Assembly: GCF_008084145.1 (NCBI RefSeq)
Contig: NZ_VSDO01000004.1
Coordinates: 510,202-574,201 of the forward strand
Source of the DNA: Paenibacillus faecis
Lineage (GTDB): Bacteria > Bacillota > Bacilli > Paenibacillales > Paenibacillaceae
Direction: 5' to 3'
DNA length: 64,000 bases
The notes below the pieces were generated by a model that worked only from the letters and a program-made list of their open reading frames with translations, had not been told where the DNA came from and ran no database searches. Below, one piece after another: positions 36,007 to 44,959 of the stretch. Both the position numbers and the translations under genes were made by a program. The number at the start of each line of letters is the position of its first letter. The stretch's first letter is position 1.

Positions 36007-37443
36007 ATGAATAAATACGATGTAATCGTTGTCGGGGCCGGACCGGCGGGGATTTTTGCCTGCTATGAGCTGACGCGGAAAGCGCCGCATTGGAAAGTGC
36101 TGCTGGTGGATAAAGGACATGATATATACCGTCGCCGTTGTCCGATTTTGGAGGAGAAGATTACGCTTTGTCCTCCCGCTGCCGGGAAAAAGGAGTTTGC
36201 CGGCTGCCTTCCCGCCTGCTCCATTACGGCGGGGTTTGGAGGAGCCGGAGCTTACAGTGACGGAAAGTTTAACATCACGACCGAGTTCGGCGGCTGGTTG
36301 ACGGATTACATCGCTCCGTCCAAAGTGCTGGAGCTGATCCGCTATGTGGACGCAATCAACCTTGAGCACGGCGCTACGCCGGTCATTACCGATCCGCTGA
36401 CGGACGCGGTCAAGGGGATCGAGCAGCGCGGCTACGCCGCGGGTTTGAAGCTGCTTCGGGCTCAAGTCCGCCATCTCGGCACGGAACAAAATCTGGAGAT
36501 CCTGAAATCGATCTATGAATATTTGAAAACCCGAATCGATATGATTTACAAGGCGGAGGTGGAGGACCTCATTACGGTCAAGGAAGATGGAGGGCATCGG
36601 GTTCAAGGCATCCTATTGAAAAACGGGGATACGTACGAGGCGAACAAGGTAATGGTAGCTCCGGGACGGGACGGTTCGGCCTGGCTGACCGAAATTTTGA
36701 AGAAGCGCCGCCTGAAAATGTCGAACAATCAGGTCGATGTCGGCGTTCGCGTGGAAACGTCCGATGTGGTAATGAGGGAGATCAACGAGCATTTGTATGA
36801 AGGAAAGTTTATTTTCAACACCTCGGTCGGAACCAGAGTCCGGACGTTTTGCAGCAATCCGTCGGGGCATGTTGTCGTCGAGAACCACAGCGGTGTGATG
36901 GCCGCCAACGGGCACTCTTACAAAGATCCCGCCCTCGGCTCGCAGAATACCAATTTCGCGCTGCTCGTATCGCATAAATTCACGGAGCCGTTCGACAAGC
37001 CGAACGAATATGCCAGAGAGATTTGCGAGCGGGCGAATGATCTTTCGAACGGCGGCGTGATCATCCAGAAGTATGGCGATATTTTACGCGGGCGGCGCTC
37101 GACGGCGGCCCGGATCGCCGAGGGATTTTTGGAGCCGACCTTGAAGGAGGCGGTACCGGGGGATCTTGGACTGGTTCTGCCTTACAATACGATGAAGAGT
37201 TTGATCGAAATGGTCGAAGCGCTCGATAAGGTTACCCCGGGAATCGCTTCCGAGCACACGCTGTTCTACGGAGTCGAGGCCAAATTCTATTCGGCCCGTC
37301 CGAAACTGACGGAATCGCTGGAGACGGAAATCGCCGGCCTATATTGCGGCGGGGACGGGGCCGGTATTACCCGCGGCTTGGCCCAAGCCGGAGCGGCCGG
37401 AGTTTGGATCGCCAGGGGAATGATGGAGAAGACAGGGGGATAG
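36007..37443 (+). CDS. FAD-dependent oxidoreductase (COG2509 type)
   Basis: 478 residues. N-terminal FAD-binding motif VIVVGAGPAGIFACYEL. The conserved block RRCPILEEKITLC, then AGCLPACSITAGFGGAGAYSDGKFN, is typical of the uncharacterised COG2509 dehydrogenases. The C-terminal GLYCGGDGAGITRGLAQAG closes the FAD site. The start at 36007 follows AGGAGG. The upstream guanine-type riboswitch ties its expression to purine levels, so a purine-related oxidation or reduction is plausible but unproven. Monocistronic, with a terminator at 37475. Confidence 0.9.
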   Translation: MNKYDVIVVGAGPAGIFACYELTRKAPHWKVLLVDKGHDIYRRRCPILEEKITLCPPAAGKKEFAGCLPACSITAGFGGAGAYSDGKFNITTEFGGWLTDYIAPSKVLELIRYVDAINLEHGATPVITDPLTDAVKGIEQRGYAAGLKLLRAQVRHLGTEQNLEILKSIYEYLKTRIDMIYKAEVEDLITVKEDGGHRVQGILLKNGDTYEANKVMVAPGRDGSAWLTEILKKRRLKMSNNQVDVGVRVETSDVVMREINEHLYEGKFIFNTSVGTRVRTFCSNPSGHVVVENHSGVMAANGHSYKDPALGSQNTNFALLVSHKFTEPFDKPNEYAREICERANDLSNGGVIIQKYGDILRGRRSTAARIAEGFLEPTLKEAVPGDLGLVLPYNTMKSLIEMVEALDKVTPGIASEHTLFYGVEAKFYSARPKLTESLETEIAGLYCGGDGAGITRGLAQAGAAGVWIARGMMEKTGG

Positions 37444-37474
37444 CGCACGACAAGATCATCGGATAATGGGAGTT

Positions 37475-37510
37475 AAAGCGGAGGCGAGTAAGCGGCCTTC
37501 GTTTTTTTTT
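37475..37510 (+). terminator. Terminator after the FAD oxidoreductase gene
   Basis: AAA-G-CG-G-AGGC pairs with GCCT-T-CG-TTT with two bulges, and a long T-run follows (37502-37510). Confidence 0.55.
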
Positions 37511-37741
37511 GTTTCTTTGGGGCTTTAGTCAGGTGAGCTCGCGAAGTGTGCAAAACAAAAAACACCTGCTATGTGGGTGGTGTAGTGATGCTTATAGCAA
37601 AAAGCTATCTGATGTTGGGGTCGTTATCATAGGAGTGTTCAAGCTACGATGTATAACGAAAGGAAAAGGTTACTTGATGGCTAATCGAAGTGAACTGTCA
37701 CATACAAAGAGGCGCCTAGTGTGCTTCCAAACTTTCAACTC

Positions 37742-37930
37742 CAAAAAGATGCAAATCTGCAGGTATTTTAGGACGATCTCCGAGGGGATGCGAAAAAAGA
37801 TGCAAATCTGTAGGAATTTCCAGCGATTTTAGAGAAACGAGCCGGTTTCGTCGAAAATTCCTGCAGATTTGCAGGAATTTTGAAATTTTGGGCCCCAACC
37901 AAAAAAAACATGCACATATGCAGGAATTCT
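37742..37930. repeat. Four-unit palindrome cassette, TGCA family, copy 2
   Basis: Cores TGCAAATCTGCA (37750-37761), TGCAAATCTGTA (37801-37812), TGCAGATTTGCA (37862-37873) and TGCACATATGCA (37911-37922), centres 51, 61 and 49 bp apart. Orientation is opposite to the cassette at 17295. The third unit has the TTCC arm on both sides. Linkers between units match those of the first cassette in length but not in sequence. Confidence 0.85.
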
Positions 37931-37939
37931 ATGTTATCA

Positions 37940-38110
37940 AGGTTATCTGAGGGGGGACCAGTAATAATCACCCCCCTTCAGGGGGAGGCAAAAGCGGCAA
38001 CGGCCTAGTAGCTTGAACGTAGTAAAAGCTAGCGCCTTTAGACGCGAGCCGATAATAAAGGCTTATAGCCTTAGAGTAACCACCCGTTGGACGGGTGGTG
38101 GTTATTTAAC
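37940..38110 (+). ncRNA. Candidate structured RNA or transposon-end remnant (HEARO/omega-RNA-like or IS200/IS605-like)
   Basis: A dense set of stems: GGGGGG with CCCCCC, then CCCCC with GGGGG around TTCA (about 37971-37985). Next comes a compact domain with GGCAACGGCC, CTAGTAGCTT and AAGCTAGCGCC. Then AAAGGC with GCCTTA. The end is ACCACCCGT-TGG-ACGGGTGGT (about 38080-38101). Compact domains ending in this kind of CCACCCGT/ACGGGTGG hairpin are typical of IS200/IS605-type right ends and their associated RNAs. No transposase, TnpB or IscB gene is nearby. The call rests on pattern memory and is uncertain. Confidence 0.4.
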
Positions 38111-38206
38111 ATGATTTTTACAAGTAGGAAATAGTGGGCAATTGTTAGAATTTTATGATTGTAAGGGAATTTATCCAACAATTGTTAAGGGAGGAATCGA
38201 TCACGT

Positions 38207-41200
38207 ATGAAGCGCGCAAGGAAAAGAAGGCGGTTAAACTGGTTGCTGGTCATCGCCATGCTCGTCACCAGTCTGGCCGGCGCACTGCCGGCCGCTGCTG
38301 AGGAAGCGGGCCAGGGAGGCGCGATACCGGCGGCCGCGGCCTCGGATACGCTGTCTCAGACAGCGCCGGTGCCGGAGCAAGGCGGCACGGATTTGGCCGA
38401 GCCCGCCGGGTCGAGCGGCGCTTCCATCAGTGTGGGGGCGGCGATTGCCAAAGGTAACTGCGGGGAGCAGACCGTCGTTACCGGGTACACCGTGGGACAT
38501 GCCACAGGATCGCTGACAGCGAATTTCAACGCGCCGTTCGGCAATGATTATAATTTTTTGTTGGCGGATACCCCGGATGAACGGGATCTCGGCAAGCTTG
38601 TTAACGTTCAAGTCCCCTCCGGCCTGCGGGGCGACTTCGGATTGCAGGGCCATCCCGAGCTGATCGGCCGTCAAGTGACCGTCTCCGGCTCCCTGAATGC
38701 CTATAATAACTTCCCCGGATTGAAATCGGTGAACAAAATTGAGCTGGCCGGAGGGGAGCAGCCAGGTGGAGAGCAGCCTGGTGGAGAACAACCGGGGGGC
38801 GAGCAGCCTGGGGGAGAACAACCAGGGGACGAACAGCCAGGTGGAGAGCAGCCCGAAACGCCCGCGCTACCGGACGGAACGGGCAAAAAGGTTCTGTTCG
38901 ACCATGCGCACGCCCAAACCGCGGGCGCAGCGGATTGGGTCATCGACGGCGCCTTCTCCGATTTCGCCGACGGTCTCCGGGCAGCCGGATTCCAGGTGGA
39001 CGCTCTGGACCGCCCCGTTCCATTTACGTTCGGGGAAGCGGCCATCATTTATGATACCCTGAAGAACTATGATGTTTTTATTTTGCCGGAAGCGAACATT
39101 CCGTTCAAAGCATCCGAGCAGGCGGCGATCGTTCAATATGTGGAAAACGGCGGGGCCGTATTTTTCATCTCGGACCATTACAATGCCGACCGCAACAAAA
39201 ACCGTTGGGACGCTTCGGAGGTGTTTAACGGCTACCGCCGCGGCGCTTACGAAAACCCGGCCAAAGGGATGAGCGCGGAGGAAGCGAACTCGCCCGCCAT
39301 GCAGGATGTCATCAGCTCCGACTGGCTGGCCGATCACTTTGGGGTGCGCTTCCGATATAACGCCATTGGGGATGTTAACGCCAATGATATCGTGAATCCG
39401 TCCCAATCGTTCGGCATCACGTCAGGCGTGGAAGAGGTTGCCATGCATGCCGGCTCGACGGTGGCGATTCTGGACCCCGAAAAAGCGAAGGGCGTCGTTT
39501 ATGTGCCGACGGGTGTCCCGGCCTGGGGCAACGCGGTAGACAGCGGCGTTTACAACGGAGGAGGCCGCGCCGAGGGGCCTTATGCCGCGATCGGCAAGCT
39601 GGGCCTCGGTAAAGCCGCGTTTATCGGAGATTCGTCTCCGGTAGAGGACGCCACGCCGAAATATGTAAGAGAAGAAAACGGGCAAAAGAAGAAAACGTAT
39701 GACGGGTTCAAAGAAGTCGACGACGGAATCTTCCTGGTGAATACGGTCAGATGGTTGGCCCATGACGAGAATTACACCTCTTTTGCCGAAGTCCCGGGTA
39801 TCGAACTGGACCAACCTACCGTGCTCGGACCGGAAGAGGAGCCGGCGGCGTCCGTGGAGCCGAAACCGGAGCCTTGGTCGGCACCGGCGGCGGGGTATAA
39901 ATGGTACGACCCGACCACTTTCAAGCCGGGGTCCTACGGATCCAGCGAGACTCCGCAGCCGCAGCCGGTCTTTGGCTTTGTTCATCAGTCCCGGCTGCCG
40001 GCCAACGAGGAATTTCAAATCCGGGTAACGGCGGACAATCTTTTGCCAGGACTAACGATAAACGATCTGAAAGTGGGAATTTATCTGGCCGGTGGTGCGC
40101 AAATCGCCCGTTTCAAACATGCGGACGGTACGTGGTCGGATTACAACTATAGCCCGGCGTTTTCGCTGACGGGTGATGCGCTGGGCCACGCGGCCAAAGA
40201 GCTGACCGTGCAGTTAAAGCCGGGCCAGGCGGGAAGCGCCAATCTGCGCCTGAAACAAGGAAGCGACAATGCGCTGACGAAGGCCGTCACGATCGCCGAT
40301 GTGAGCGCGGAGCCGCTGCCGGACGACAAGCCGCCGGTGCCGGAGCTGGCTTCCATTGCGGAGGTCCGCCAGAAACCGGACGGAACGAAGGTTACCGTCG
40401 AGGGCGTGATTACCTCCGAACCGGGCGTGTTTGGCGGACAGGGATTCTACGTGCAGGATGAAACCGCCGGCATTTACGTGTTCCAAACGGCTTCCGGGTA
40501 CCATGCGGGCGACCGGGTCCGCATCAGTGCCGAAAAAACGGTATACAACGGCGAGGTGGAACTGGAAAACCCGATTTTGATCGAGAAAAAGGGAATGGCT
40601 CCTCTGCCGAATCCGATCATCCAAAGCGGCGTGGACGAGACGAACCAGGGACGTCTGATTACTTTGGAGAACGTCGCAATCCAAAACCTGGTGTCGGCTT
40701 CACCGGCGGGATCCTTTGAGTTCGATGCCGTCAAAGCGGACGGTTCCAGCGCCAAGGTGCGGATCGACGGGAGAACGGGGATTAGCCAGTCGGCGTTCAG
40801 CGAAGCTTACCCGACGGGAACCCGCGTCAATGTTACCGGGATCGCCGCGATTTTTAAAGGGGTATATCAACTCAAGCCGCTCAGCCTGGATCATGTGGTC
40901 CATTTTGACAACGCGGCACCGGTTACCCGTGCGGAGCATAACGGAAAAGCCGGACAAAACGTCTACAATAAAGCCCAGGTAACCGTAGAGTGGGTCGCCG
41001 AGGACGAAGGCGGAAGCGGCCTGGATTACACGGAGTACCGGATGAACGAGGGAGCATGGGAGCGGGTCGCCGCTCCCCTCCAGCTTAAAAATGACGGCAA
41101 GTATGTCATCGAGTATCGCTCGGTGGACAAGGCCGGAAACGTAGAAGAGAGTAAGACGCTTTATATCAATGTGGACCGCCTGGGCCCTAAAGTAAGTCTG

Positions 41201-41683
41201 AACGGAGAGAAAATCGTGATGCAGACGGCGGACAACGTACCTTTTACGGTGACGGTTGAGGATCGCGCGAGCGGTGTCAAGAAGTCCACTTATTATTTGG
41301 ACGGCAAAAAGATCGCGGATCCGAATCGGTTCCAGCCGTATTACCTCTCGGCAGGGAAGCATACGCTAAGCGTGACGGCCGCGGATGAACTGGGCCATAA
41401 GTCTTTTGTAAAGTTCACTTTTGAAGTGACGATGGATATCGACCATCTCGATGAACTGATTGACCTCGGGATGGAGCAGAAACGGATCAAAAAGAAGGAA
41501 GTGGCCAGTCTGCTTCAGGCTAAAGTAGCCGCGCTCCAGAAGGCGAAGACCAAGAAAGAACAACAAATCCGCTTAAATGAATTAAAGCTGATCGTTCTGG
41601 CCCAATCCGGCAGAGGCATGAAATCCGAATTCGCGCTTCTGGTTTACGAGGATTTGAGGTACATCGGCAAACAAGCGAGTTAA
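38207..41683 (+). CDS. Large secreted multi-domain protein with OB-fold, Ig-like and FIMAH-like domains
   Basis: 1158 residues. Signal peptide (LNWLLVIAMLVTSLAGALPAAA). Order: a DUF6359-like OB domain (about 75-180); a GGEQP linker repeat (about 182-216); a GATase-like/DUF4350-like domain (about 225-530; DVFILPEANIPF, GGAVFFISDHYNADRNKNRW); a beta region (about 560-700); an OB-fold like that of YhcR-type nucleases (about 715-900; GVFGGQGFYVQDETAGIYVF); Ig-like repeats with the pattern EYRSVDKAGNVE; and a C-terminal helical FIMAH-like domain (about 1085-1155). YhcR-type proteins handle nucleic acids outside the cell, but no nuclease motif is clear here. The start at 38207 follows AAGGGAGG. Function unknown; surface or secreted. 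Confidence 0.8.
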   Translation: MKRARKRRRLNWLLVIAMLVTSLAGALPAAAEEAGQGGAIPAAAASDTLSQTAPVPEQGGTDLAEPAGSSGASISVGAAIAKGNCGEQTVVTGYTVGHATGSLTANFNAPFGNDYNFLLADTPDERDLGKLVNVQVPSGLRGDFGLQGHPELIGRQVTVSGSLNAYNNFPGLKSVNKIELAGGEQPGGEQPGGEQPGGEQPGGEQPGDEQPGGEQPETPALPDGTGKKVLFDHAHAQTAGAADWVIDGAFSDFADGLRAAGFQVDALDRPVPFTFGEAAIIYDTLKNYDVFILPEANIPFKASEQAAIVQYVENGGAVFFISDHYNADRNKNRWDASEVFNGYRRGAYENPAKGMSAEEANSPAMQDVISSDWLADHFGVRFRYNAIGDVNANDIVNPSQSFGITSGVEEVAMHAGSTVAILDPEKAKGVVYVPTGVPAWGNAVDSGVYNGGGRAEGPYAAIGKLGLGKAAFIGDSSPVEDATPKYVREENGQKKKTYDGFKEVDDGIFLVNTVRWLAHDENYTSFAEVPGIELDQPTVLGPEEEPAASVEPKPEPWSAPAAGYKWYDPTTFKPGSYGSSETPQPQPVFGFVHQSRLPANEEFQIRVTADNLLPGLTINDLKVGIYLAGGAQIARFKHADGTWSDYNYSPAFSLTGDALGHAAKELTVQLKPGQAGSANLRLKQGSDNALTKAVTIADVSAEPLPDDKPPVPELASIAEVRQKPDGTKVTVEGVITSEPGVFGGQGFYVQDETAGIYVFQTASGYHAGDRVRISAEKTVYNGEVELENPILIEKKGMAPLPNPIIQSGVDETNQGRLITLENVAIQNLVSASPAGSFEFDAVKADGSSAKVRIDGRTGISQSAFSEAYPTGTRVNVTGIAAIFKGVYQLKPLSLDHVVHFDNAAPVTRAEHNGKAGQNVYNKAQVTVEWVAEDEGGSGLDYTEYRMNEGAWERVAAPLQLKNDGKYVIEYRSVDKAGNVEESKTLYINVDRLGPKVSLNGEKIVMQTADNVPFTVTVEDRASGVKKSTYYLDGKKIADPNRFQPYYLSAGKHTLSVTAADELGHKSFVKFTFEVTMDIDHLDELIDLGMEQKRIKKKEVASLLQAKVAALQKAKTKKEQQIRLNELKLIVLAQSGRGMKSEFALLVYEDLRYIGKQAS
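38750..38854 (+). repeat. 15-bp tandem repeat encoding GGEQP linker
   Basis: Seven consecutive 15-bp units encode GGEQP (one reads GDEQP). Wobble bases vary between units, so the array is older than a fresh slippage event. It forms a flexible, acidic, proline-rich linker. Confidence 0.9.
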
Positions 41684-41701
41684 TCATCGACTTTTTTAAG
41701 C

Positions 41702-41744
41702 AAAAAGACCGCAGCCCGGCTCCACCGTGCTGTGGTCTTTTTTT
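41702..41744. terminator. Bidirectional terminator between the secreted protein and zinc-ribbon genes
   Basis: AAAAAGACC (41702-41710) pairs with GGTCTTTTT (41734-41742), with CAGC/GCTG pairing inside and a T-run on both strands. Confidence 0.85.
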
Positions 41745-41746
41745 GG

Positions 41747-42490
41747 CTAAGCAGGCCTAATCGCTCCGTCGGTAGTCTCCAAAGACCTTCTCAAACTGGT
41801 CTCCTGCTCCATAATCCGGATTTCTTGGTTGATCTCTTTATAAATATGGGCCGTATAAAGGAGGAAGCTGACGATTCCGATCAGAATCGGGAGAACGGCG
41901 AGGGCGATAGGGATGTAGAGGCTGGTTTCGCCGGCGCTTTCGATTTTCTCCTTCCGCAGATCCGGATACCTGTCAAAGCGAACGTTCAGTGAACGGATTT
42001 TTCGCTGCGCATGATGGAAATAAATCTGATTGGCGAAGGCGGCGAACACAACCTGCAGCACGAAATGAGCCGCGATGACCGTCCAGACCACCCCATTCGA
42101 TAAATAGTAGGCGGGAAAGGTCAGGTAACGGATCACATTCACGAGTAAGGATAAACAGATCAAGTAAAGCAAAAAGTACAAATACATTCCTCGGTACAAC
42201 AGCCAGTATCCCCCGAACAGAAAAGCGGGCCAGTTCCAGTGGCGATCTTCTTTCCAGAGGAGCAAGTACTCCTCGGCGCGTTTTCCGATAAAAAGGCTAT
42301 AGTCCTCTTCGAAGGGCTCCGCCGTATTCCTTCGGGCTTGTTCTGGGTGAGGGTTGGGGGCCGCCGAGTTCAGAAAAGGAGCCAAGCCGTCGCTCTCCCT
42401 TTCAAGTTCGCGCGTTTTTACCGGAGCACCGCAATTTACGCAAAATTTATCGTCTTCATATAAGCCCTTGCCGCAATTTGAACAGTACAT
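41747..42490 (-). CDS. Zinc-ribbon membrane protein (DUF2628-like)
   Basis: 247 residues. The N-terminal zinc ribbon has two CxxC pairs (YCSNCGKGLYEDDKFCVNCG). A soluble linker is followed by four membrane helices beginning after WNWPAFLFGGYWLLYRGMY, the usual pattern of DUF2628 proteins. Function unknown; proteins like this are common in Paenibacillus. It converges on the secreted-protein gene and shares its terminator. Confidence 0.82.
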   Translation of the reverse strand: MYCSNCGKGLYEDDKFCVNCGAPVKTRELERESDGLAPFLNSAAPNPHPEQARRNTAEPFEEDYSLFIGKRAEEYLLLWKEDRHWNWPAFLFGGYWLLYRGMYLYFLLYLICLSLLVNVIRYLTFPAYYLSNGVVWTVIAAHFVLQVVFAAFANQIYFHHAQRKIRSLNVRFDRYPDLRKEKIESAGETSLYIPIALAVLPILIGIVSFLLYTAHIYKEINQEIRIMEQETSLRRSLETTDGAIRPA

Positions 42491-42608
42491 GGCATCCTCC
42501 GTCGGTCTAGATGTAGTGAACGATATAGTCCTAAAGTACTATTAATTGTTATCGGAGATAGGGAAGAAAAAATGAAGATTCCGGATAAAAAATTTGGTTA
42601 ATGATCAT

Positions 42609-42649
42609 TGTGCAAACGATTGACCCAAAGGAAATAGCAATGGTATAAT
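42609..42649 (+). promoter_or_regulatory. pulA promoter with LacI-type operator
   Basis: TTGACC (42620-42625) and TATAAT (42644-42649) with 18-bp spacing. The operator TGTGCAAACGATTGAC (42609-42624) covers the -35 box. Confidence 0.75.
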
Positions 42650-42666
42650 GCACCACATACAAGTTG

Positions 42667-42683
42667 AAGTAAACGTTTTAGTA
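42667..42683. promoter_or_regulatory. Second LacI-type operator near the pulA promoter
   Basis: AGTAAACGTTTTAGTA lies about 20 bp downstream of the -10 box, centred about 59 bp from the first operator. Core AAACGTTT as at the other sites in this regulon. Confidence 0.6.
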
Positions 42684-42904
42684 ATCATTTGGGCGGAGGC
42701 GGATGAAAGGGACCCTTAAGTGGCTTGTTGCCATATGATGCAGTAGGTAGGGGACGCGGGTGTTTTAAGCGGCAACCGTTTTCATAGTTTGATGAGTCGA
42801 TATCGTCCATTACCGGGAATACCTCCGCTAATTACATTAATCGGATTTCTTTTACATGAAATGAGTCGTTTCGTGCGACAATTTATACGATTGGAGTGAA
42901 TCCC

Positions 42905-44866
42905 ATGTCCGTACAGAAGGAAATTGACATTGCGATCGATTACGGCGATCCGGAAGTGACCGGAGGCGTTTCCGTGTTCGACCCCGCGTTTGATGAAAAA
43001 TATAATTACGACGGTGACGACTTGGGGGCTGCCTATACCCCGGAAATGACGGTTTTCCGCCTCTGGGCACCGACGGCCTCGGAAGCCTTGGTGGTGCTTT
43101 ACGCCTCCTGGAACAGCGAGCCGGAGCAAGAGGTGAAGATGACCCGCGGCCGGAAAGGTACATGGGTAGCGGAGAAACCGGGGGACCTTCATGGCGTTTA
43201 CTACACGTTCAAGGTAAGGATCGGGTCGGATGTTAACGAGGCCGTCGATCCCTATGCCAAGGCCGTCGGCGTAAACGGGGACCGGGGCGTTGTGGTCGAC
43301 CTCCGCCGGACCGATCCCGAGCATTGGACCGCTGCGAAGCCGGCGTTTACTTCTCCGGTGGATGCGGTGATCTATGAAGTGCATATCCGGGACCTGTCCA
43401 TCCACCCGGAAAGCGGGATCCGGCATAAGGGACTATATTTGGGACTGGCCGAGGCCGGCACGAAAGGTCCCGATGGGATTCCGACCGGGCTGGATCACAT
43501 CGCCGGGCTCGGTGTGACCCATGTGCAGCTTTTGCCGGTGTTTGACTATTCCACCGAGAGCGTGGATGAGACCCGGCTCGATCAGCCCCACTACAATTGG
43601 GGGTATGATCCGAAGAACTATAACGCCCCTGAGGGATCGTACGCCACGGACCCGTACTCGCCGACAGCCCGGATTACGGAGCTGAAGCAGTGCATCCAGG
43701 CGCTGCATGACAAGGGGCTGCGGGTGATCATGGACGTTGTCTACAACCATGTATACGACGGGTATCTGGTCAACTTCACCAAGCTGGTGCCGGGTTACTA
43801 TCTCCGCTACAAACCGGACGGCAAGTTTTCGAACGGTTCCTTCTGCGGAAATGAATGCGCGAGCGAGCGGCCGATGATGCGCAAATTTATCATCGACTCG
43901 CTCCTGCACTGGATTCGGGAGTACCGCATCGACGGGTTCCGGTTCGACCTGATGGGGCTCCTTGATGTCGATACGATGAAGGAGATCCGCCGCCGCATGG
44001 ATGAGATCGATCCGTCGATTCTGCTGATTGGCGAAGGGTGGAACATGGAGGGGAGCGTACTCCCGAACGAGCGCCGCGCCCATCAGGGGAACGCGTGGCG
44101 GTTTCCCGGAGTCGGGCACTTCAACGACGGGATTCGCGATGCGGTCAAGGGCAGCAACTTTGAGGAGAAGTCGAGAGGATTTGTCAGTCAGGGGAGCGGG
44201 CTGGAGGACGGCATCAAGCGCGGAATCGTCGGGGGTATCCGCTACGGCGAAGGCATCGAGCAGTTCGCGCGGGAACCGGTGCAAAGCGTCAACTATGTGG
44301 AATGCCATGACAATCATACGCTTTGGGATAAGCTTGCCCTGTCGGCGGAAGGGGCGTCCGCGGAGCAGCGCCGGCATATGCACAGGCTGGCCTCCGCCAT
44401 TGTGCTGACGAGCCAGGGGATCCCGTTTATTCACGCCGGTCAGGAATTTATGCGTACCAAGAACGGAGTGGAGAACAGCTACAAATCGCCGGTGGAAATC
44501 AACCGGCTGGATTGGGCGCGTTGTGCGGAGCGCCAAAACGATGTGCTCTATGTGGCGAGTCTGATCCGCCTGCGCAAATCCCATCCGGCCTTCCGGCTGC
44601 GTACGGCCGAAGAGATCCGGAAACACCTGCGTTTCGAACCGGCACCGCCGCTGGCGGTCGCCTACACCTTGCGGGATCACGCCGGCGGCGATCCGGATCG
44701 GCATCTGTATGTATTGTACAATGCCAATCCGGAACCGGTGACCTTGGAATTGCCGGACCTCGGCGCATGGGAGGTTCACTATGGCGGCGAGTTCGTCCAG
44801 GGATTGGCGCAGCGCAGCCTGAACGTTCGCGGCGTCGGCATGGTCGTGCTGCATGTGACCGATTGA
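42905..44866 (+). CDS. pulA: Type I pullulanase, GH13
   Basis: 653 residues. An N-terminal CBM48-like domain (about 20-120; FRLWAPTASEALVVLYAS) precedes the GH13 barrel with the type I pullulanase signature YNWGYDPKNYN. The catalytic triad is complete: nucleophile D348 (GFRFDLMG), acid E377 (LIGEGWNM) and D469 (VECHDNHT). No signal peptide, so it is cytoplasmic. It hydrolyses alpha-1,6 branches of imported maltodextrins or glycogen. The start at 42905 follows GGAGTG; an in-frame GTG at 42896 overlaps that site. Controlled by two operators matching those of the maltose genes. Confidence 0.95.
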   Translation: MSVQKEIDIAIDYGDPEVTGGVSVFDPAFDEKYNYDGDDLGAAYTPEMTVFRLWAPTASEALVVLYASWNSEPEQEVKMTRGRKGTWVAEKPGDLHGVYYTFKVRIGSDVNEAVDPYAKAVGVNGDRGVVVDLRRTDPEHWTAAKPAFTSPVDAVIYEVHIRDLSIHPESGIRHKGLYLGLAEAGTKGPDGIPTGLDHIAGLGVTHVQLLPVFDYSTESVDETRLDQPHYNWGYDPKNYNAPEGSYATDPYSPTARITELKQCIQALHDKGLRVIMDVVYNHVYDGYLVNFTKLVPGYYLRYKPDGKFSNGSFCGNECASERPMMRKFIIDSLLHWIREYRIDGFRFDLMGLLDVDTMKEIRRRMDEIDPSILLIGEGWNMEGSVLPNERRAHQGNAWRFPGVGHFNDGIRDAVKGSNFEEKSRGFVSQGSGLEDGIKRGIVGGIRYGEGIEQFAREPVQSVNYVECHDNHTLWDKLALSAEGASAEQRRHMHRLASAIVLTSQGIPFIHAGQEFMRTKNGVENSYKSPVEINRLDWARCAERQNDVLYVASLIRLRKSHPAFRLRTAEEIRKHLRFEPAPPLAVAYTLRDHAGGDPDRHLYVLYNANPEPVTLELPDLGAWEVHYGGEFVQGLAQRSLNVRGVGMVVLHVTD

Positions 44867-44869
44867 ACC

Positions 44870-44907
44870 GAAAAGGCCTTCCCCGGATTTCAGGGGGGAG
44901 CCTTTTC
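44870..44907 (+). terminator. Terminator after pulA
   Basis: GAAAAGGC (44870-44877) pairs with GCCTTTTC (44900-44907), with TCCCC/GGGGGA inside; the T-run is short. Confidence 0.65.
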
Positions 44908-44917
44908 ACTGCTTTTT

Positions 44918-44933
44918 ACGTAAACGTTTAAGT
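44918..44933. promoter_or_regulatory. LacI-type operator before the amylo-1,6-glucosidase gene
   Basis: ACGTAAACGTTTAAGT, with the palindromic core TAAACGTTTA, 27 bp before the start codon. Confidence 0.65.
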
Positions 44934-44959
44934 CATAAGGAATTGGGGAGGAGAAGTTT

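Larger units (their letters stand above)
42491..42904. other. Long 5' leader region of pulA
   Basis: A 414-bp gap. It contains the pulA promoter and two LacI-type operators (42609-42683), an 11-codon frame at 42703-42738 preceded by GGCGGAGG, and an otherwise featureless leader of about 160 bp. The upstream end presumably carries the promoter of the divergent zinc-ribbon gene, which I could not pinpoint. Confidence 0.6.

Noticed and set aside
37509..37832. Open frame of 107 codons after the FAD oxidoreductase gene
   Set aside because: It begins in the terminator T-run, runs through the repeat cassette and lacks a ribosome-binding site and family match.
43433..44854. Long minus-strand open frame opposite pulA
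   Set aside because: It mirrors a complete pullulanase with all catalytic residues; no domain or ribosome-binding site supports the antisense frame.
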